Shown: positions 25,776 through 34,236, counted from the stretch's first letter. The stretch: DNA of 39,066 nucleotides from Lachnospiraceae bacterium MD335 (GCA_000403335.2 KE159628.1:89664-128729); one strand, 5' to 3'. The notes: a model not told the origin generated them from the letters alone. Numbers and translations are program-made.

Positions 25776-26105
25776 TTAATTCACTTCCTGAAAAATGATT
25801 TCGTCTTCGTACACAAGTCCGAGCTTATCCTTTGCCACTTCCTCAACGTATTTCTTTGTCTTTGTGTATGCGTCGAGGTCTACAAGCTCCTCGCTTCTTG
25901 CCTCCTCAAGCTCAATCAGGCGCAGCAGTTCCGCCTCGCGCGCCGCATACTTTTCTTCTTTTTGTTTTAGGGAAACGGAGTTGATGCCTACCACGAAGGT
26001 CATAATCACAATCGCAAGCATCGCCGCTGTCATGCCGAGACGGTTCTCATTTCTAACGCGTCGAAATTCCGGCGTCTTTTTTCTTCGTGATGCGCTTTTT
26101 GCCAT
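25776..26105 (-). CDS. divIC: Septum formation initiator DivIC/FtsB family
   Basis: This small bitopic division protein works with FtsL and DivIB at the septum. The 109-residue protein has a basic N-terminus (about 1-24), one membrane helix (about 27-44, MTAAMLAIVIMTFVVGI), a coiled coil (about 48-75, SLKQKEEKYAAREAELLRLIELEEARSE) and the conserved end KYVEEVAKDKLGLVYEDEIIF. The ATG at 26105 follows AAAGGAG at 8 bp. The start lies inside the yabQ gene (53-bp overlap in another frame). Confidence 0.92.
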   Translation of the reverse strand: MAKSASRRKKTPEFRRVRNENRLGMTAAMLAIVIMTFVVGINSVSLKQKEEKYAAREAELLRLIELEEARSEELVDLDAYTKTKKYVEEVAKDKLGLVYEDEIIFQEVN

Positions 26106-26625
26106 GAGACATACTCCTTTCCTCTTTTTTATCAACATTTATATCCATTTTATGCCGAAACGCCTTATGCGTCAACCGGTATTGGGAAATTTTTTGAATT
26201 TTGTTAAATATTCCGACTTTTTTCAAAAGTTCCCTGTTTTTGCGGTTTACAGAAGATGCAGCTTTATGTAACTTCTTGATGATTCTGCACAAAAACCGAA
26301 CTGCGCTTCCTATTGTTTTATTTATCAGAAAATAGCTGAATTTTACAAAAACTCTCCCAATTGACACACTATAAAGCAACATCCCCAGTGCTGCTCCGAA
26401 TACGGCAACAAACCGGATTACACCATTGTTCCCATAATATAAAATCACAAAGCTTGCAAAAAAACAAAACGTCCAGTAGAGCAAATCCTCCACGTCAACC
26501 GCAAAACGTCCATGACGCACAATCCGCCGGAACAGGCGGAGCAAATCATAGACAAACGCCATACACACGCCTGTCGCTATTGAGACAATCCATAAATCCA
26601 AATCCGCAATAATATTTTCACTCAT
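26053..26625 (-). CDS. yabQ: Spore cortex biosynthesis protein YabQ
   Basis: YabQ is a membrane protein needed for spore cortex formation in Bacillus. The 190-residue product has about four membrane segments in the first 110 residues (with ATGVCMAFVYDLLRLFRR, DLLYWTFCFFASFVILYY and FVAVFGAALGMLLYSVSIG) and a long, strongly basic cytoplasmic tail. Its ATG overlaps the yabP stop by one base (TGATG), so translation is coupled. The last 17 codons overlap the divIC start. Confidence 0.88.
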   Translation of the reverse strand: MSENIIADLDLWIVSIATGVCMAFVYDLLRLFRRIVRHGRFAVDVEDLLYWTFCFFASFVILYYGNNGVIRFVAVFGAALGMLLYSVSIGRVFVKFSYFLINKTIGSAVRFLCRIIKKLHKAASSVNRKNRELLKKVGIFNKIQKISQYRLTHKAFRHKMDINVDKKEERSMSHGKKRITKKKDAGISTR

Positions 26626-26921
26626 CAGCTAAACAAACGTGTCAGAAGTCCTTCTCCCTTTTTGGCAAGCGTGTTTTTGTCAGAATACGCAAGTGAATCG
26701 ACCCTTCCGTCCACATCTGCCTCTCCCTTCTCAAGATTGAGGCGGCTGACATGCAGCCCGTTTCCCTTTATTGTCAGCATCCCGTCCACTGTCTCCATCA
26801 GGATATTGTTCTCATCAAACGCATGTATATCAATTACGCCCGTTATTTTACAATCACGGCGCTGTTCAAGAATCAATCTGTGTTTTCCGACATTAAAGTT
26901 TTCTGAACCGGTATTGAGCAT
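26625..26921 (-). CDS. yabP: Sporulation protein YabP
   Basis: The 98-residue protein has the YabP/YqfC family pattern: RLILEQRRDCKITGVIDIHAFDENNILMETVDGMLTIKGNGLHVSRLNLEKGEADVDGRVDSLAYSD, a small beta-rich fold required for spore cortex in Bacillus. It precedes yabQ with a one-base overlap. The start at 26921 lies just after a long hairpin whose 3' arm contains GAGGAGAGGGG, the only ribosome site available. Confidence 0.92.
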   Translation of the reverse strand: MLNTGSENFNVGKHRLILEQRRDCKITGVIDIHAFDENNILMETVDGMLTIKGNGLHVSRLNLEKGEADVDGRVDSLAYSDKNTLAKKGEGLLTRLFS

Positions 26922-26928
26922 AAAATAA

Positions 26929-26970
26929 GCACCCCTCTCCTCATATTTTAGTATATGAGAAAAGGGGTGC
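26929..26970 (-). promoter_or_regulatory. Hairpin covering the yabP ribosome site
   Basis: GCACCCCTCTCCTCATAT (26929-26946) and ATATGAGAAAAGGGGTGC (26953-26970) pair over 18 bp with two mismatched positions. On minus the stem is followed by TTATTTTATG, the yabP start. It may terminate the HU-rqcP transcript, hide the yabP ribosome site, or both. Confidence 0.65.
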
Positions 26971-26978
26971 CCGTATGA

Positions 26979-27218
26979 CTAGATATACTTAAAAAGCTCT
27001 TTGGCTTCATCCTTCTTTACAGTCTCCTGCACGTCGAGGATTTCTACCTTTACGTCCTTGTTTCCAAACTGAATGGTCAGAATGTCTCCAACCTTCACGT
27101 TTGCAGACGCCTTTGCAGGTTTGTCGTTAATCAGCACTCTGCCTGCATCGCATGCCTCGTTTGCTACAGTGCGGCGCTTAATCAAACGCGACACCTTCAA
27201 ATATTTATCTAACCGCAA
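26979..27218 (-). CDS. rqcP: S4-domain protein RqcP (YabO)
   Basis: RqcP binds 23S rRNA/tRNA and supports RqcH-driven poly-alanine tailing of stalled nascent chains. The 79-residue protein begins MRLDKYLKVSRLIKRRTVANEACDAGRVLINDKPAKAS, a standard S4 domain. The start codon is TTG at 27218, directly abutting the HU stop (TAATTG, no gap). A GAGG inside the HU end serves as ribosome site, so the two genes are translationally coupled. Confidence 0.93.
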   Translation of the reverse strand: MRLDKYLKVSRLIKRRTVANEACDAGRVLINDKPAKASANVKVGDILTIQFGNKDVKVEILDVQETVKKDEAKELFKYI

Positions 27219-27494
27219 TTATCTGTTTACCTCATCCTTTAATGCCTTGCCGGGCTTAAACTTCGGTGCTTTTGATGCAGCAATCTTCATTGTTGCGCCT
27301 GTCTGAGGATTTCTACCCTCTCTGGCTGCTCTTTCTGCTACTTCAAATGTACCAAATCCAACAAGCTGGATCTTCTCACCCTTCTTTAATTCTTTTGTAA
27401 CGACCTCAGTAAATGCTGTCAGAGCTTTCTCTGCATCCTTCTTTGTCATCTCCGCCTGCTCAGCAATTGCTGCTACTAATTCTGTTTTGTTCAT
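27219..27494 (-). CDS. hup: DNA-binding protein HU
   Basis: This histone-like nucleoid protein of 91 residues begins [25 protein letters not shown] and has [21 protein letters not shown], the DNA-contacting arm with the usual proline. AGGAGGAG lies 8 bp before the ATG. It heads the HU-rqcP unit with a near-perfect promoter; HU next to rqcP is a common clostridial arrangement. Confidence 0.97.
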   Translation of the reverse strand: MNKTELVAAIAEQAEMTKKDAEKALTAFTEVVTKELKKGEKIQLVGFGTFEVAERAAREGRNPQTGATMKIAASKAPKFKPGKALKDEVNR

Positions 27495-27543
27495 TGTTGA
27501 ACTCCTCCTCTTGGTTTTTGTAAGATATAATAACCTTCAATGC

Positions 27544-27569
27544 TGTAGTTAACGACTTCTGTAGTTAAC
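27544..27569. repeat. Direct repeat in HU leader
   Basis: TGTAGTTAAC at 27544-27553 and 27560-27569, 16 bp apart, in the roughly 100-nt leader between the HU promoter and its start. Each contains the palindrome GTTAAC. Function unknown. Confidence 0.5.
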
Positions 27570-27601
27570 TGTTTTCTACGCGTATTACACGCCTATATCT
27601 A

Positions 27602-27630
27602 TTTATAGGGGAAAAATATCCGTTTGTCAA
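27602..27630 (-). promoter_or_regulatory. Strong sigma-A promoter of HU
   Basis: On minus a perfect TTGACA (27630-27625), a 17-bp spacer and TATAAA (27607-27602). Confidence 0.8.
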
Positions 27631-27658
27631 GGATATATGCCCATTTTTTACCGCTTTT

Positions 27659-29098
27659 TTATTCATCTGACTCGACCAACTCCGTAAACGAATAATTCAC
27701 GTCTTTTTTCTCGCTGTCAATCTGTAACGTGTAGCTTCTCGTTTGATATCCGGTTTTGCGAAGCGTCACGACATAGTTACCTGCGGCTTTCGGAAAATCA
27801 ACCGGCGTAATGCCAATGTAGCTGCCGTTTAGGTATGCCTCCACGCCCTCCGGCGCATCAATATAGACCTTATATTTATCGCTCGCGGATAGGATGCCTT
27901 CCGGATCTTCGTCGTCCTTTTTCTCACTGCTGCGCTCCTCGCTCTCCTTTTCCTCCTCCTGATCCTCTTCGTCATCATCCGACGCGTTTAATGCATATTT
28001 TTTACCGACCGGCGTTTCTTCCTGTACATCCTCCTCCGACTTTTTCTCAGGTTCAGATTCCTGCTCCTTGCTTTCCGGCTCGCTGCTCTTCTCCAGTTCG
28101 ACGCTCACATTCGCCGACGGCTCCGCTACCTTAATATACTGTGCCACCGTATCGTATCCGTCCGCGGTAATGCGCATTGAGTGCAGACCGTATGTAAGCT
28201 CCACCGGCTTTGAAGTATTGACCTCACGCCCGTCGATTACCATCTTTGCCGTTGCAGGCGTCAGCGTAAAAATAATTTTTCCCGTCTGCACAACGGTAAT
28301 CTCAACACTGCCCAAATCCCACACCATTTCCTCGTTGCGCGCAAACGTAATCTCCTGCATAGCGCTGCTGCCCTTATTGCTTACCATTGCGTTAAACGTT
28401 CCTTCCGGCACGACAAGAAGCATGTCCTCCTCAATTTTTTGAATGACCTTGTCTCCTACGTCAACCCATCCATTGACAAAATAGTCCTCATTCTCCAAGC
28501 GCAGATAACCGTGCCCCTTCTCAACATTGATGCCGTAAATCCTGTCCTGATACCCCCACACGCTAATGACATCCATCGCATTTAACTCAAACGGTTCCGT
28601 CTCTATGCCATTCGACACGACGACAACGCTGCTGCTGAGCAGATACGTCTCCTTTCCAACCGTAATTTCGCCGTTATTTAAATCCAACTCATAATTGGAA
28701 AGATTGGGAAGATTCAGCGCATCGGCATTTTCTTTTATATAGGAAAGCGACTTGTCCGGTCTGTAAAAACGCACCGTCACCACGCTGCCCTCCTTGAGCT
28801 GCTGCATGGAAATCGCTACGTCATTCTTGTCGAAAATGCGCGTTGTTCCGTCGTAACCCAGTGTGTAACGCTTCGATGTGGCAATGTTTTGAAGCTGTAT
28901 CGTTCCCGCCTTTGCATCCTTTTTTACCACAACTGCCGCATCCTCCGAGTCGTAAATGTCAGGTGTTTTTATAGTTGCCTGCGCCTGTACCGCCGTATTG
29001 TTCGTATGCTGCGCCGGCAGTGCGCAGCCGCCGGTTAGAGCAATTAAGGCGGCAAGCGCCACGGCATATCGTATCCTTGTTAACATTTTATCAAACAT
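27659..29098 (-). CDS. Surface protein with two PEGA domains
   Basis: The 479-residue protein has an N-terminal signal ending in LTGGC, an imperfect lipobox, so it is either a lipoprotein or secreted. Residues about 45-270 form an unrecognised beta-rich region (MDVISVWGYQDRIYGINVEKGHGYLRL). A first PEGA domain (about 275-335, GKIIFTLTPATAKMVIDGREV...YGLHSMRITADGYDT) follows. Next comes a highly acidic E/S/K/D linker (about 336-410), then a second PEGA domain (about 415-472, YKVYIDAPEGVEAYLNGSYIGITPVDF...LRKTGYQTR). PEGA domains are surface beta-folds of unknown binding role. The ATG at 29098 has AAAGGGG rather far upstream (13 nt); 29086 is an alternative. Confidence 0.85.
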   Translation of the reverse strand: MFDKMLTRIRYAVALAALIALTGGCALPAQHTNNTAVQAQATIKTPDIYDSEDAAVVVKKDAKAGTIQLQNIATSKRYTLGYDGTTRIFDKNDVAISMQQLKEGSVVTVRFYRPDKSLSYIKENADALNLPNLSNYELDLNNGEITVGKETYLLSSSVVVVSNGIETEPFELNAMDVISVWGYQDRIYGINVEKGHGYLRLENEDYFVNGWVDVGDKVIQKIEEDMLLVVPEGTFNAMVSNKGSSAMQEITFARNEEMVWDLGSVEITVVQTGKIIFTLTPATAKMVIDGREVNTSKPVELTYGLHSMRITADGYDTVAQYIKVAEPSANVSVELEKSSEPESKEQESEPEKKSEEDVQEETPVGKKYALNASDDDEEDQEEEKESEERSSEKKDDEDPEGILSASDKYKVYIDAPEGVEAYLNGSYIGITPVDFPKAAGNYVVTLRKTGYQTRSYTLQIDSEKKDVNYSFTELVESDE

Positions 29099-29133
29099 GT
29101 GTGTTTCCGCACCCCTTTCTTGTTATGTAAACT

Positions 29134-29162
29134 ATTATAGTACGGAAACCACATTTTATCAA
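29134..29162 (-). promoter_or_regulatory. Sigma-A promoter of the PEGA gene
   Basis: On minus TTGATA (29162-29157), a 17-bp spacer and TATAAT (29139-29134). The -35 overlaps the stop codon of the cotS-like gene. Confidence 0.75.
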
Positions 29163-30136
29163 TCAAAAAGTTTTTCTATCAGCTTTTCCTTCTGCCGCTC
29201 CTGATTTATCAGGCTCTCAAGCTTTTCATAATTTCTGCCTGACACCCACGACTTACGCGAATTATAATAGAAATTGATAATCTTCCAAAATTTTTCCGGG
29301 TACATCAGACGCAGCTGCAGCGACCGCCATTCAATCGGCGTGAGCCTTCGCTTATTCTGATACGCATCAAGCATCTCTTCCGCCGTCTTAACCGACCAAT
29401 TGTTTTTTTCCGATATTTTCCGGAACAAGAGGTAAAAATCACGCGCTCCCGTGTCGCGCGCAAAATGCTCAAAATTAATAAGGCAGGGCGCCCCCTGACC
29501 CTTTGGAAAAATGACATTGTGATACTGAAAATCCCCGTGGCAGTACAAGCCGTTACTTTTGACATACGCCTCATACTCCGCCTTGGATTCAAGCAGCACA
29601 AGTGCGGTTGCCTCCTCCGCCTTTTTCAGGAAATAATCGTATTCCTTCAAAAGCCTGCGCTCAAAATCCGTTTTGGTACGCAGCTTCATCAGATAATTTT
29701 TCACGCGGCGGCACTCTTTCGTGTGTTTTTCCATTTCATCGCCGTAAAAAAATATCGGCATGTCGTATTCCGCGCGTGTTTCGATCATCTTTAAATGAAG
29801 CCGTGCCATTGCGCCAAATGCGCGCACAATATCGTCTTCATTTTTATAGCTGCATTCCCGTCCGTCAATCTGCTTCTTTAATATGTAGGTACTGTTATCC
29901 GTATCCTTTACGGACAAGCCGCCTTCCCTGTTTCTGACAATCGTGTCAGTTTTGATACTGTCCGATACCTTCTCCTGCAGCCCGTTTAAAAGTTCCAGCT
30001 TTTCGGATTTTCCCCTATATTCCTTTAACACGCACATGCCCTTGTCTGTGTCACAAATGATTGTTCCCCTGCCTTTAAACGTGCGCGATACGATTACGTC
30101 ATACTGTTCCAATACACCTACTGCCCTGTCATTCAC
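29159..30136 (-). CDS. CotS-family spore coat / kinase-fold protein
   Basis: The 325-residue protein has the aminoglycoside-phosphotransferase-like fold of CotS/YutH-type coat proteins: YILKKQIDG, the helix IVRAFGAMARLHLKM, and the catalytic-loop motif YCHGDFQYHNVIF (about 199-211). The metal-binding DxD position that follows reads LINFEHF, with N in place of the first aspartate, so kinase activity is doubtful. The C-terminus (RLMYPEKFWKIINFYYNSRKSW) is typical of clostridial CotS proteins. Its ribosome site GGAGGGGG is inside the 3' arm of a long hairpin. The coat role is by family only. Confidence 0.8.
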   Translation of the reverse strand: MNDRAVGVLEQYDVIVSRTFKGRGTIICDTDKGMCVLKEYRGKSEKLELLNGLQEKVSDSIKTDTIVRNREGGLSVKDTDNSTYILKKQIDGRECSYKNEDDIVRAFGAMARLHLKMIETRAEYDMPIFFYGDEMEKHTKECRRVKNYLMKLRTKTDFERRLLKEYDYFLKKAEEATALVLLESKAEYEAYVKSNGLYCHGDFQYHNVIFPKGQGAPCLINFEHFARDTGARDFYLLFRKISEKNNWSVKTAEEMLDAYQNKRRLTPIEWRSLQLRLMYPEKFWKIINFYYNSRKSWVSGRNYEKLESLINQERQKEKLIEKLFD

Positions 30137-30140
30137 TGAA

Positions 30141-30209
30141 AAATCCCCCTCCGCATAATTGTAGAACTGTAGAGCTGTATTCTATAATTATGTGGAAAGA
30201 GGGGGATTT
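30141..30209 (-). promoter_or_regulatory. Terminator-like hairpin between cca and the cotS-like gene
   Basis: AAATCCCCCTC (30141-30151) pairs with GAGGGGGATTT (30199-30209), and inner segments TCCGCATAATTGTAGAA and TTCTATAATTATGTGGA pair at 15 of 17 positions. On minus the stem ends in ATTTTT and the cotS-like ATG follows. The 5' arm overlaps the cca stop codon, and the 3' arm holds the cotS ribosome site. Confidence 0.7.
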
Positions 30210-31554
30210 ATTCCTTTATATTTTCGCTCATAAGCGTCTTTGTTCTCTCAAGCAGGTTTTCGTGCGTGTTGCGTGCCGGCTCCTCAAGCACTTCCTCCAA
30301 AAGCTTTGACAGAATTTCGCCGATTTTTCTTCCCTGCGGCACACCCGCAGCAATCAGGTCCTTTCCGGATATTGCAAGATCCTTGAGCGATATGCACTGT
30401 CTGCTTTCAAGGATTTCCTGATAAAGCGCCTCAACCCTGTCAAGCCCGTCAAGCTTCTCCTCACGCATATACATGCTCTGTGCAAGGCAGTCCGCGCGCT
30501 TTAATTCAAGCACTCCGTTAAAATAGTCCTCTCCGATTCTACCCGCACTGCGGCGCACCGCCCGCGGATTCGGATCAATTTGGTCATCATGGTGTCTGAT
30601 ATAAGTTTTTACCCTTGTGATGGTGTCGTTATCAAATTTAAGGCGTCTTAAAATTTCGCCAGCCATCTGTTCCCCGATTTCCACGTGACCATGAAAATGA
30701 TCAATTCCGTCCGTATCTGTGGTTTTGCTCGCCGGTTTTCCGATGTCATGCAGCAAAGCCGCAATCCTAAGGCATCTGTCTGCCCTCGTATGCATCAGGC
30801 AGTGCATCAGATGTTCCCCTACGGTATACATGTGGTGCGGATTATTTTGCGGTGTCTCAAAGGCACTGTCCAGCTCAGGAAGCACAATTGCCGTGATGCC
30901 CAAATCATATGCCTTTCGTATCTCATCGGGATGCGGCGACATTAAGAGTTTAACCAGTTCTGTCCGAATCCGCTCCGAACTGATGTTTTTAAGATTTGGC
31001 GCAAGCTCCATTATTGCGTGCTCCGTATCCGTATCAATTGAAAATCCGAGCTGCGCCGAAAATCGTACCGCACGCATCATGCGAAGCGCATCCTCCGTAA
31101 ACCGCTCGCGGGCATTCCCTACGCAGCGCACTGTCCTTTTCTCCAAATCATCCATTCCGCCAAACAAGTCTACAAGTCCGTCCCTGTCATTGTATGCCAT
31201 TGCATTTATCGTAAAATCGCGGCGCTTTAAATCCTCGGCAAGGCTTGCAGTAAATGTGACCTCCTTTGGATGACGGCTGTCCTCATACTCCCCGTCGATA
31301 CGGTATGTCGTAACCTCAAAGCCTTCGCGGTCAAGCATCACCGTGACTGTACCGTGCGCAATGCCCGTGTCAATCGTACGCCGAAAAACCGCCTTTGTCT
31401 GCATGGGAGAAGCCGATGTCGTAATGTCCCAGTCATCCGGCGTCTTTCCGAGAATCGAATCCCGCACACATCCTCCGACAGCATATGCCTCATAACCTGC
31501 TGCCTCTAATTCCGTTATAATCTGTTTTACTTTTCCGGGTAAGTTTATCTGCAT
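30208..31554 (-). CDS. cca: CCA tRNA nucleotidyltransferase with HD domain
   Basis: The enzyme adds or repairs the 3' CCA of tRNAs, needed here since tRNA-Tyr does not encode CCA. The 448-residue class II enzyme shows AVGGCVRDSILGKTPDDWDI (nucleotidyl-transfer site, about 26-45), the RRDFTINAMAY motif, EDALRMMRAVRFSAQLGF and ISSERIRTEL, then an HD domain (about 245-370; LRIAALLHDIGKP, HFHGHVEIGEQM, RHHDDQ). AGAGG lies 7 nt before the ATG. Confidence 0.95.
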   Translation of the reverse strand: MQINLPGKVKQIITELEAAGYEAYAVGGCVRDSILGKTPDDWDITTSASPMQTKAVFRRTIDTGIAHGTVTVMLDREGFEVTTYRIDGEYEDSRHPKEVTFTASLAEDLKRRDFTINAMAYNDRDGLVDLFGGMDDLEKRTVRCVGNARERFTEDALRMMRAVRFSAQLGFSIDTDTEHAIMELAPNLKNISSERIRTELVKLLMSPHPDEIRKAYDLGITAIVLPELDSAFETPQNNPHHMYTVGEHLMHCLMHTRADRCLRIAALLHDIGKPASKTTDTDGIDHFHGHVEIGEQMAGEILRRLKFDNDTITRVKTYIRHHDDQIDPNPRAVRRSAGRIGEDYFNGVLELKRADCLAQSMYMREEKLDGLDRVEALYQEILESRQCISLKDLAISGKDLIAAGVPQGRKIGEILSKLLEEVLEEPARNTHENLLERTKTLMSENIKE

Positions 31555-31619
31555 TTTTCGCCTCTTTTCTCTGCTGTCCTCCCGCAGTGCACATTCGCGG
31601 ACTTTGCTTTACCAGTATA

Positions 31620-31655
31620 CACGAAAACCGCTGATAATTCAATCAGCGGTTTCGC
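31620..31655 (-). terminator. Terminator of ackA
   Basis: AAACCGCTGAT (31625-31635) and ATCAGCGGTTT (31642-31652) are perfect arms. On minus the stem runs into TTTTCG. Confidence 0.75.
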
Positions 31656-31678
31656 GCTATGTAGTCCTGTTTTTTATT

Positions 31679-32872
31679 TTATTTTACAAGTGTAAGTGTC
31701 TGACGCGCAATTGATAGCTCTTCGTTGGTCGGCACACACAACAGCGCTACTTTGCTTCCGTCCTTGGAAATTACTGTGTCCTCGCCTCTTACGTTATTCT
31801 TCTCAAGGTCAATCTCCGTGCCAAGGTATCCAAGATACTTCGCAATTTCCACACGTCCTAAAATATTGTTCTCACCAACGCCCGCGGTAAACGCAATCGC
31901 ATCAACGCCGTTCATTGCCGCCGTGTAAGCTCCGATATATTTTGCCACCCTATAATAAAACGCATCCAGTGTCACTGCGGCAAGCTTATTTCCGTCGTTT
32001 GCAGCCGCCTCAATGTCTCTAAAATCAGAAGAAACCTTTGAAAGCCCAAGCACACCTGACTTTTTATTGAGCACATTGTTCATCTCGGCAGGTGACAAAT
32101 TTTCCTTCTGACAGATAAAATCACAGATTGCCGGGTCAATATCACCGGAACGTGTACCCATAATAACGCCTTCAAGCGGTGTCAGACCCATTGAAGTATC
32201 CACACACTTCCCATGATCTACTGCCGATACGGAACCGCCGTTTCCTAAATGGCACACAATAATCTTTAAATCTTCGCGCTTCTTACCGAGAATTTCTGCC
32301 GTTCTTGCCGATACATAGTCATGGCTTGTCCCGTGGAAACCATAACGGCGAACCTTATATTTCTCATAATACTCATAAGGAAGTCCGTAAAGGTACGCCT
32401 TTTCAGGCATCGTCTGATGGAACGCCGTGTCAAATACCGCTACCATCGGCACGTTAGGCATAATCTCCTTGCATGAGTTGATACCGATTAAATTGGCAGG
32501 ATTGTGAAGCGGCGCAAGGTCATTGCATTCTTCAATCGCATTCATAACCTCATCGTTTATAATCACGGACGTAGCAAACTTCTCACCGCCGTGTACCACG
32601 CGGTGCCCGACTGCGTTAATCTCGTCAAGCGACGTAATCACGCCGTGCTCCGCATTTGTCAATGCATCAATCACAAGCTTCACTGCAACCGTATGATTGG
32701 GCATCGGTGTATCAATCTTAACCTTGTCCTTTCCGGCAGGCGTATGCGTAAGAACACTTCCGTCAATTCCAATACGCTCGCAAAGTCCTTTTGCAAGCAC
32801 AGCCTCGCTGTCGCTGTTAATAAGCTGATATTTCAGTGACGAGCTTCCACAGTTGATAACTAAAATATTCAT
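31679..32872 (-). CDS. ackA: Acetate kinase
   Basis: The enzyme makes ATP and acetate from acetyl phosphate, the energy-yielding last step of acetate fermentation. At 397 residues it has normal length. Motifs: [82 protein letters not shown] and [14 protein letters not shown] lies 8 bp before the ATG. Phosphotransacetylase (pta), often adjacent, is not in the window; instead the divergent recombinase gene lies 105 bp upstream. Confidence 0.97.
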   Translation of the reverse strand: MNILVINCGSSSLKYQLINSDSEAVLAKGLCERIGIDGSVLTHTPAGKDKVKIDTPMPNHTVAVKLVIDALTNAEHGVITSLDEINAVGHRVVHGGEKFATSVIINDEVMNAIEECNDLAPLHNPANLIGINSCKEIMPNVPMVAVFDTAFHQTMPEKAYLYGLPYEYYEKYKVRRYGFHGTSHDYVSARTAEILGKKREDLKIIVCHLGNGGSVSAVDHGKCVDTSMGLTPLEGVIMGTRSGDIDPAICDFICQKENLSPAEMNNVLNKKSGVLGLSKVSSDFRDIEAAANDGNKLAAVTLDAFYYRVAKYIGAYTAAMNGVDAIAFTAGVGENNILGRVEIAKYLGYLGTEIDLEKNNVRGEDTVISKDGSKVALLCVPTNEELSIARQTLTLVK

Positions 32873-32977
32873 TTTTTACCCTCCAATATCGTTACTTTTT
32901 TGATAGTTTTAGTTTACTACGGATTTTAATAAAATGAAAGCACTTACATCAAATTTTTTATAATATGGAGGTTTTCT

Positions 32978-34126
32978 ATGACATTGATTTTATGTCCCGA
33001 ATGCACACACAACATTTCCAACGCGGCAGTTTTTTGCCCAAGCTGCGGTTATCCATTAAAAAATACGCCAAAAAAACGGCGCAAGCTCCCAAACGGCACC
33101 GGAAGCATCAAGCATCTGTCCGGGAGACGTTCCCGGGAATGGGCGGCATATCCGTGTGTCACCAAATTTTCCCCAAACGGCTCCCCGATTCTTTCACCCG
33201 CAATCGGATATTTTAAAACATACGAAGAAGCGTATCAGGCGTTGATTCTCTACAATGCCGCAATACAAGTTCCTCAATCACAGAGCGCGCTTAATGCGTC
33301 TAACGCGTCCTGCTGCCTCGCGCCGCAATATCAGAAAATTACGTTTGCCGAGCTTTACGAATTATACTACCACAGTAAATTCCACAACTCCAAGAAAAAA
33401 TTTTCGCGTGCTTCTACTTACTCCAGTAAAGCCGCATTTAAAAACTGCAAGGCGCTTCACAGCAGAAGATTTTTAGAGCTTCGCAAAGCTGATTTACAGG
33501 AAGTCATTGATACCTGTCCGCTGAAGCACGCGAGTCTTGAACTGATTGTCACACTTTTTAAGGGAATGTACGCATACGCCCTTCAAAATGATATTGCAGA
33601 AAGAGATTACTCCAAGTATGTGAGCATCAATATCGCTGATGACGACGAGTGCGGCGTCCCATTCTCACAGTCCGCGCTGGAAACGCTTTGGAAACACAGG
33701 CACCGTAAAAATGTCGGTATCATTCTGTTAATGATTTACACAGGCTTCCGCATATCCGCATTTCAAAATATCCGTTACGACCGAAGCGGAGAATATTTTC
33801 AGGGCGGTGTAAAAACAACGTCCTCCAAAAACAGAATCGTCCCGCTGCATCCTGCAATCCGGGGATTTGCGGCGGAGTTTTTTGACCGTTTTTTGACAGA
33901 AGACGGACTGCATTTCCAATCGCACAGTTTTCGGAAAGAATTTTATGAAGTCCTGAACTCGCTCAACCTTACGTTTTCAGACAGCGGTACAAAACATACG
34001 CCGCATGACTGCCGCCATACGTTTTCATGGCTGTGCGATAAGTATAAAGTAGACGAGCTTTCAAAGCATCTTCTTATGGGGCACTCCCTTGGCGGTGACG
34101 TTGAACGCTCTGTTTACGGACACTGA
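32978..34126 (+). CDS. Tyrosine recombinase with N-terminal zinc ribbon, C-terminus cut by UGA
   Basis: The 382-residue site-specific recombinase starts with a four-cysteine zinc ribbon (C6, C9, C20, C23). Next is an integrase-type N-terminal segment (LPNGTGSIKHLSGRRSREW, about 37-55), a core-binding domain (about 118-215) and the catalytic domain. Catalytic residues are all visible: R258 (GFRISAF), a lysine in GGVKTTSSKNR, H343-R346 (HDCRH), H369 (MGHS) and Y380 (SVYGH). A TGA follows two residues after the tyrosine, but the same frame continues for 17 codons with the usual C-terminal helix. GGAGG lies 7 bp before the ATG. It may be active, truncated or recently inactivated; its insertion partner is not visible. 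Confidence 0.88.
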   Translation: MTLILCPECTHNISNAAVFCPSCGYPLKNTPKKRRKLPNGTGSIKHLSGRRSREWAAYPCVTKFSPNGSPILSPAIGYFKTYEEAYQALILYNAAIQVPQSQSALNASNASCCLAPQYQKITFAELYELYYHSKFHNSKKKFSRASTYSSKAAFKNCKALHSRRFLELRKADLQEVIDTCPLKHASLELIVTLFKGMYAYALQNDIAERDYSKYVSINIADDDECGVPFSQSALETLWKHRHRKNVGIILLMIYTGFRISAFQNIRYDRSGEYFQGGVKTTSSKNRIVPLHPAIRGFAAEFFDRFLTEDGLHFQSHSFRKEFYEVLNSLNLTFSDSGTKHTPHDCRHTFSWLCDKYKVDELSKHLLMGHSLGGDVERSVYGH

Positions 34127-34180
34127 ACGCTCGACGAGCTTCGGGCGGAAATCGCAAAGATTGAGGTTCCGTGTCACTAA
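34127..34180 (+). pseudogene. Out-of-translation C-terminal tail of the recombinase
   Basis: After the TGA at 34124-34126 the same frame reads TLDELRAEIAKIEVPCH and then TAA. This matches the helix that normally follows YxH-R in this recombinase family, with a sense codon (often Arg) at the TGA position. One C-to-T change (CGA to TGA) would explain it. Confidence 0.65.
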
Positions 34181-34236
34181 TTTGTCGCTAACCGGGCGGG
34201 GGATGCGAATTGTTTCCTGATGTATGCTGTGCTGCG

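Noticed and set aside
34124-34126. UGA in the recombinase as a selenocysteine codon
   Set aside because: No SECIS-like hairpin is visible right after it, and the family has no Cys or Sec at this position.
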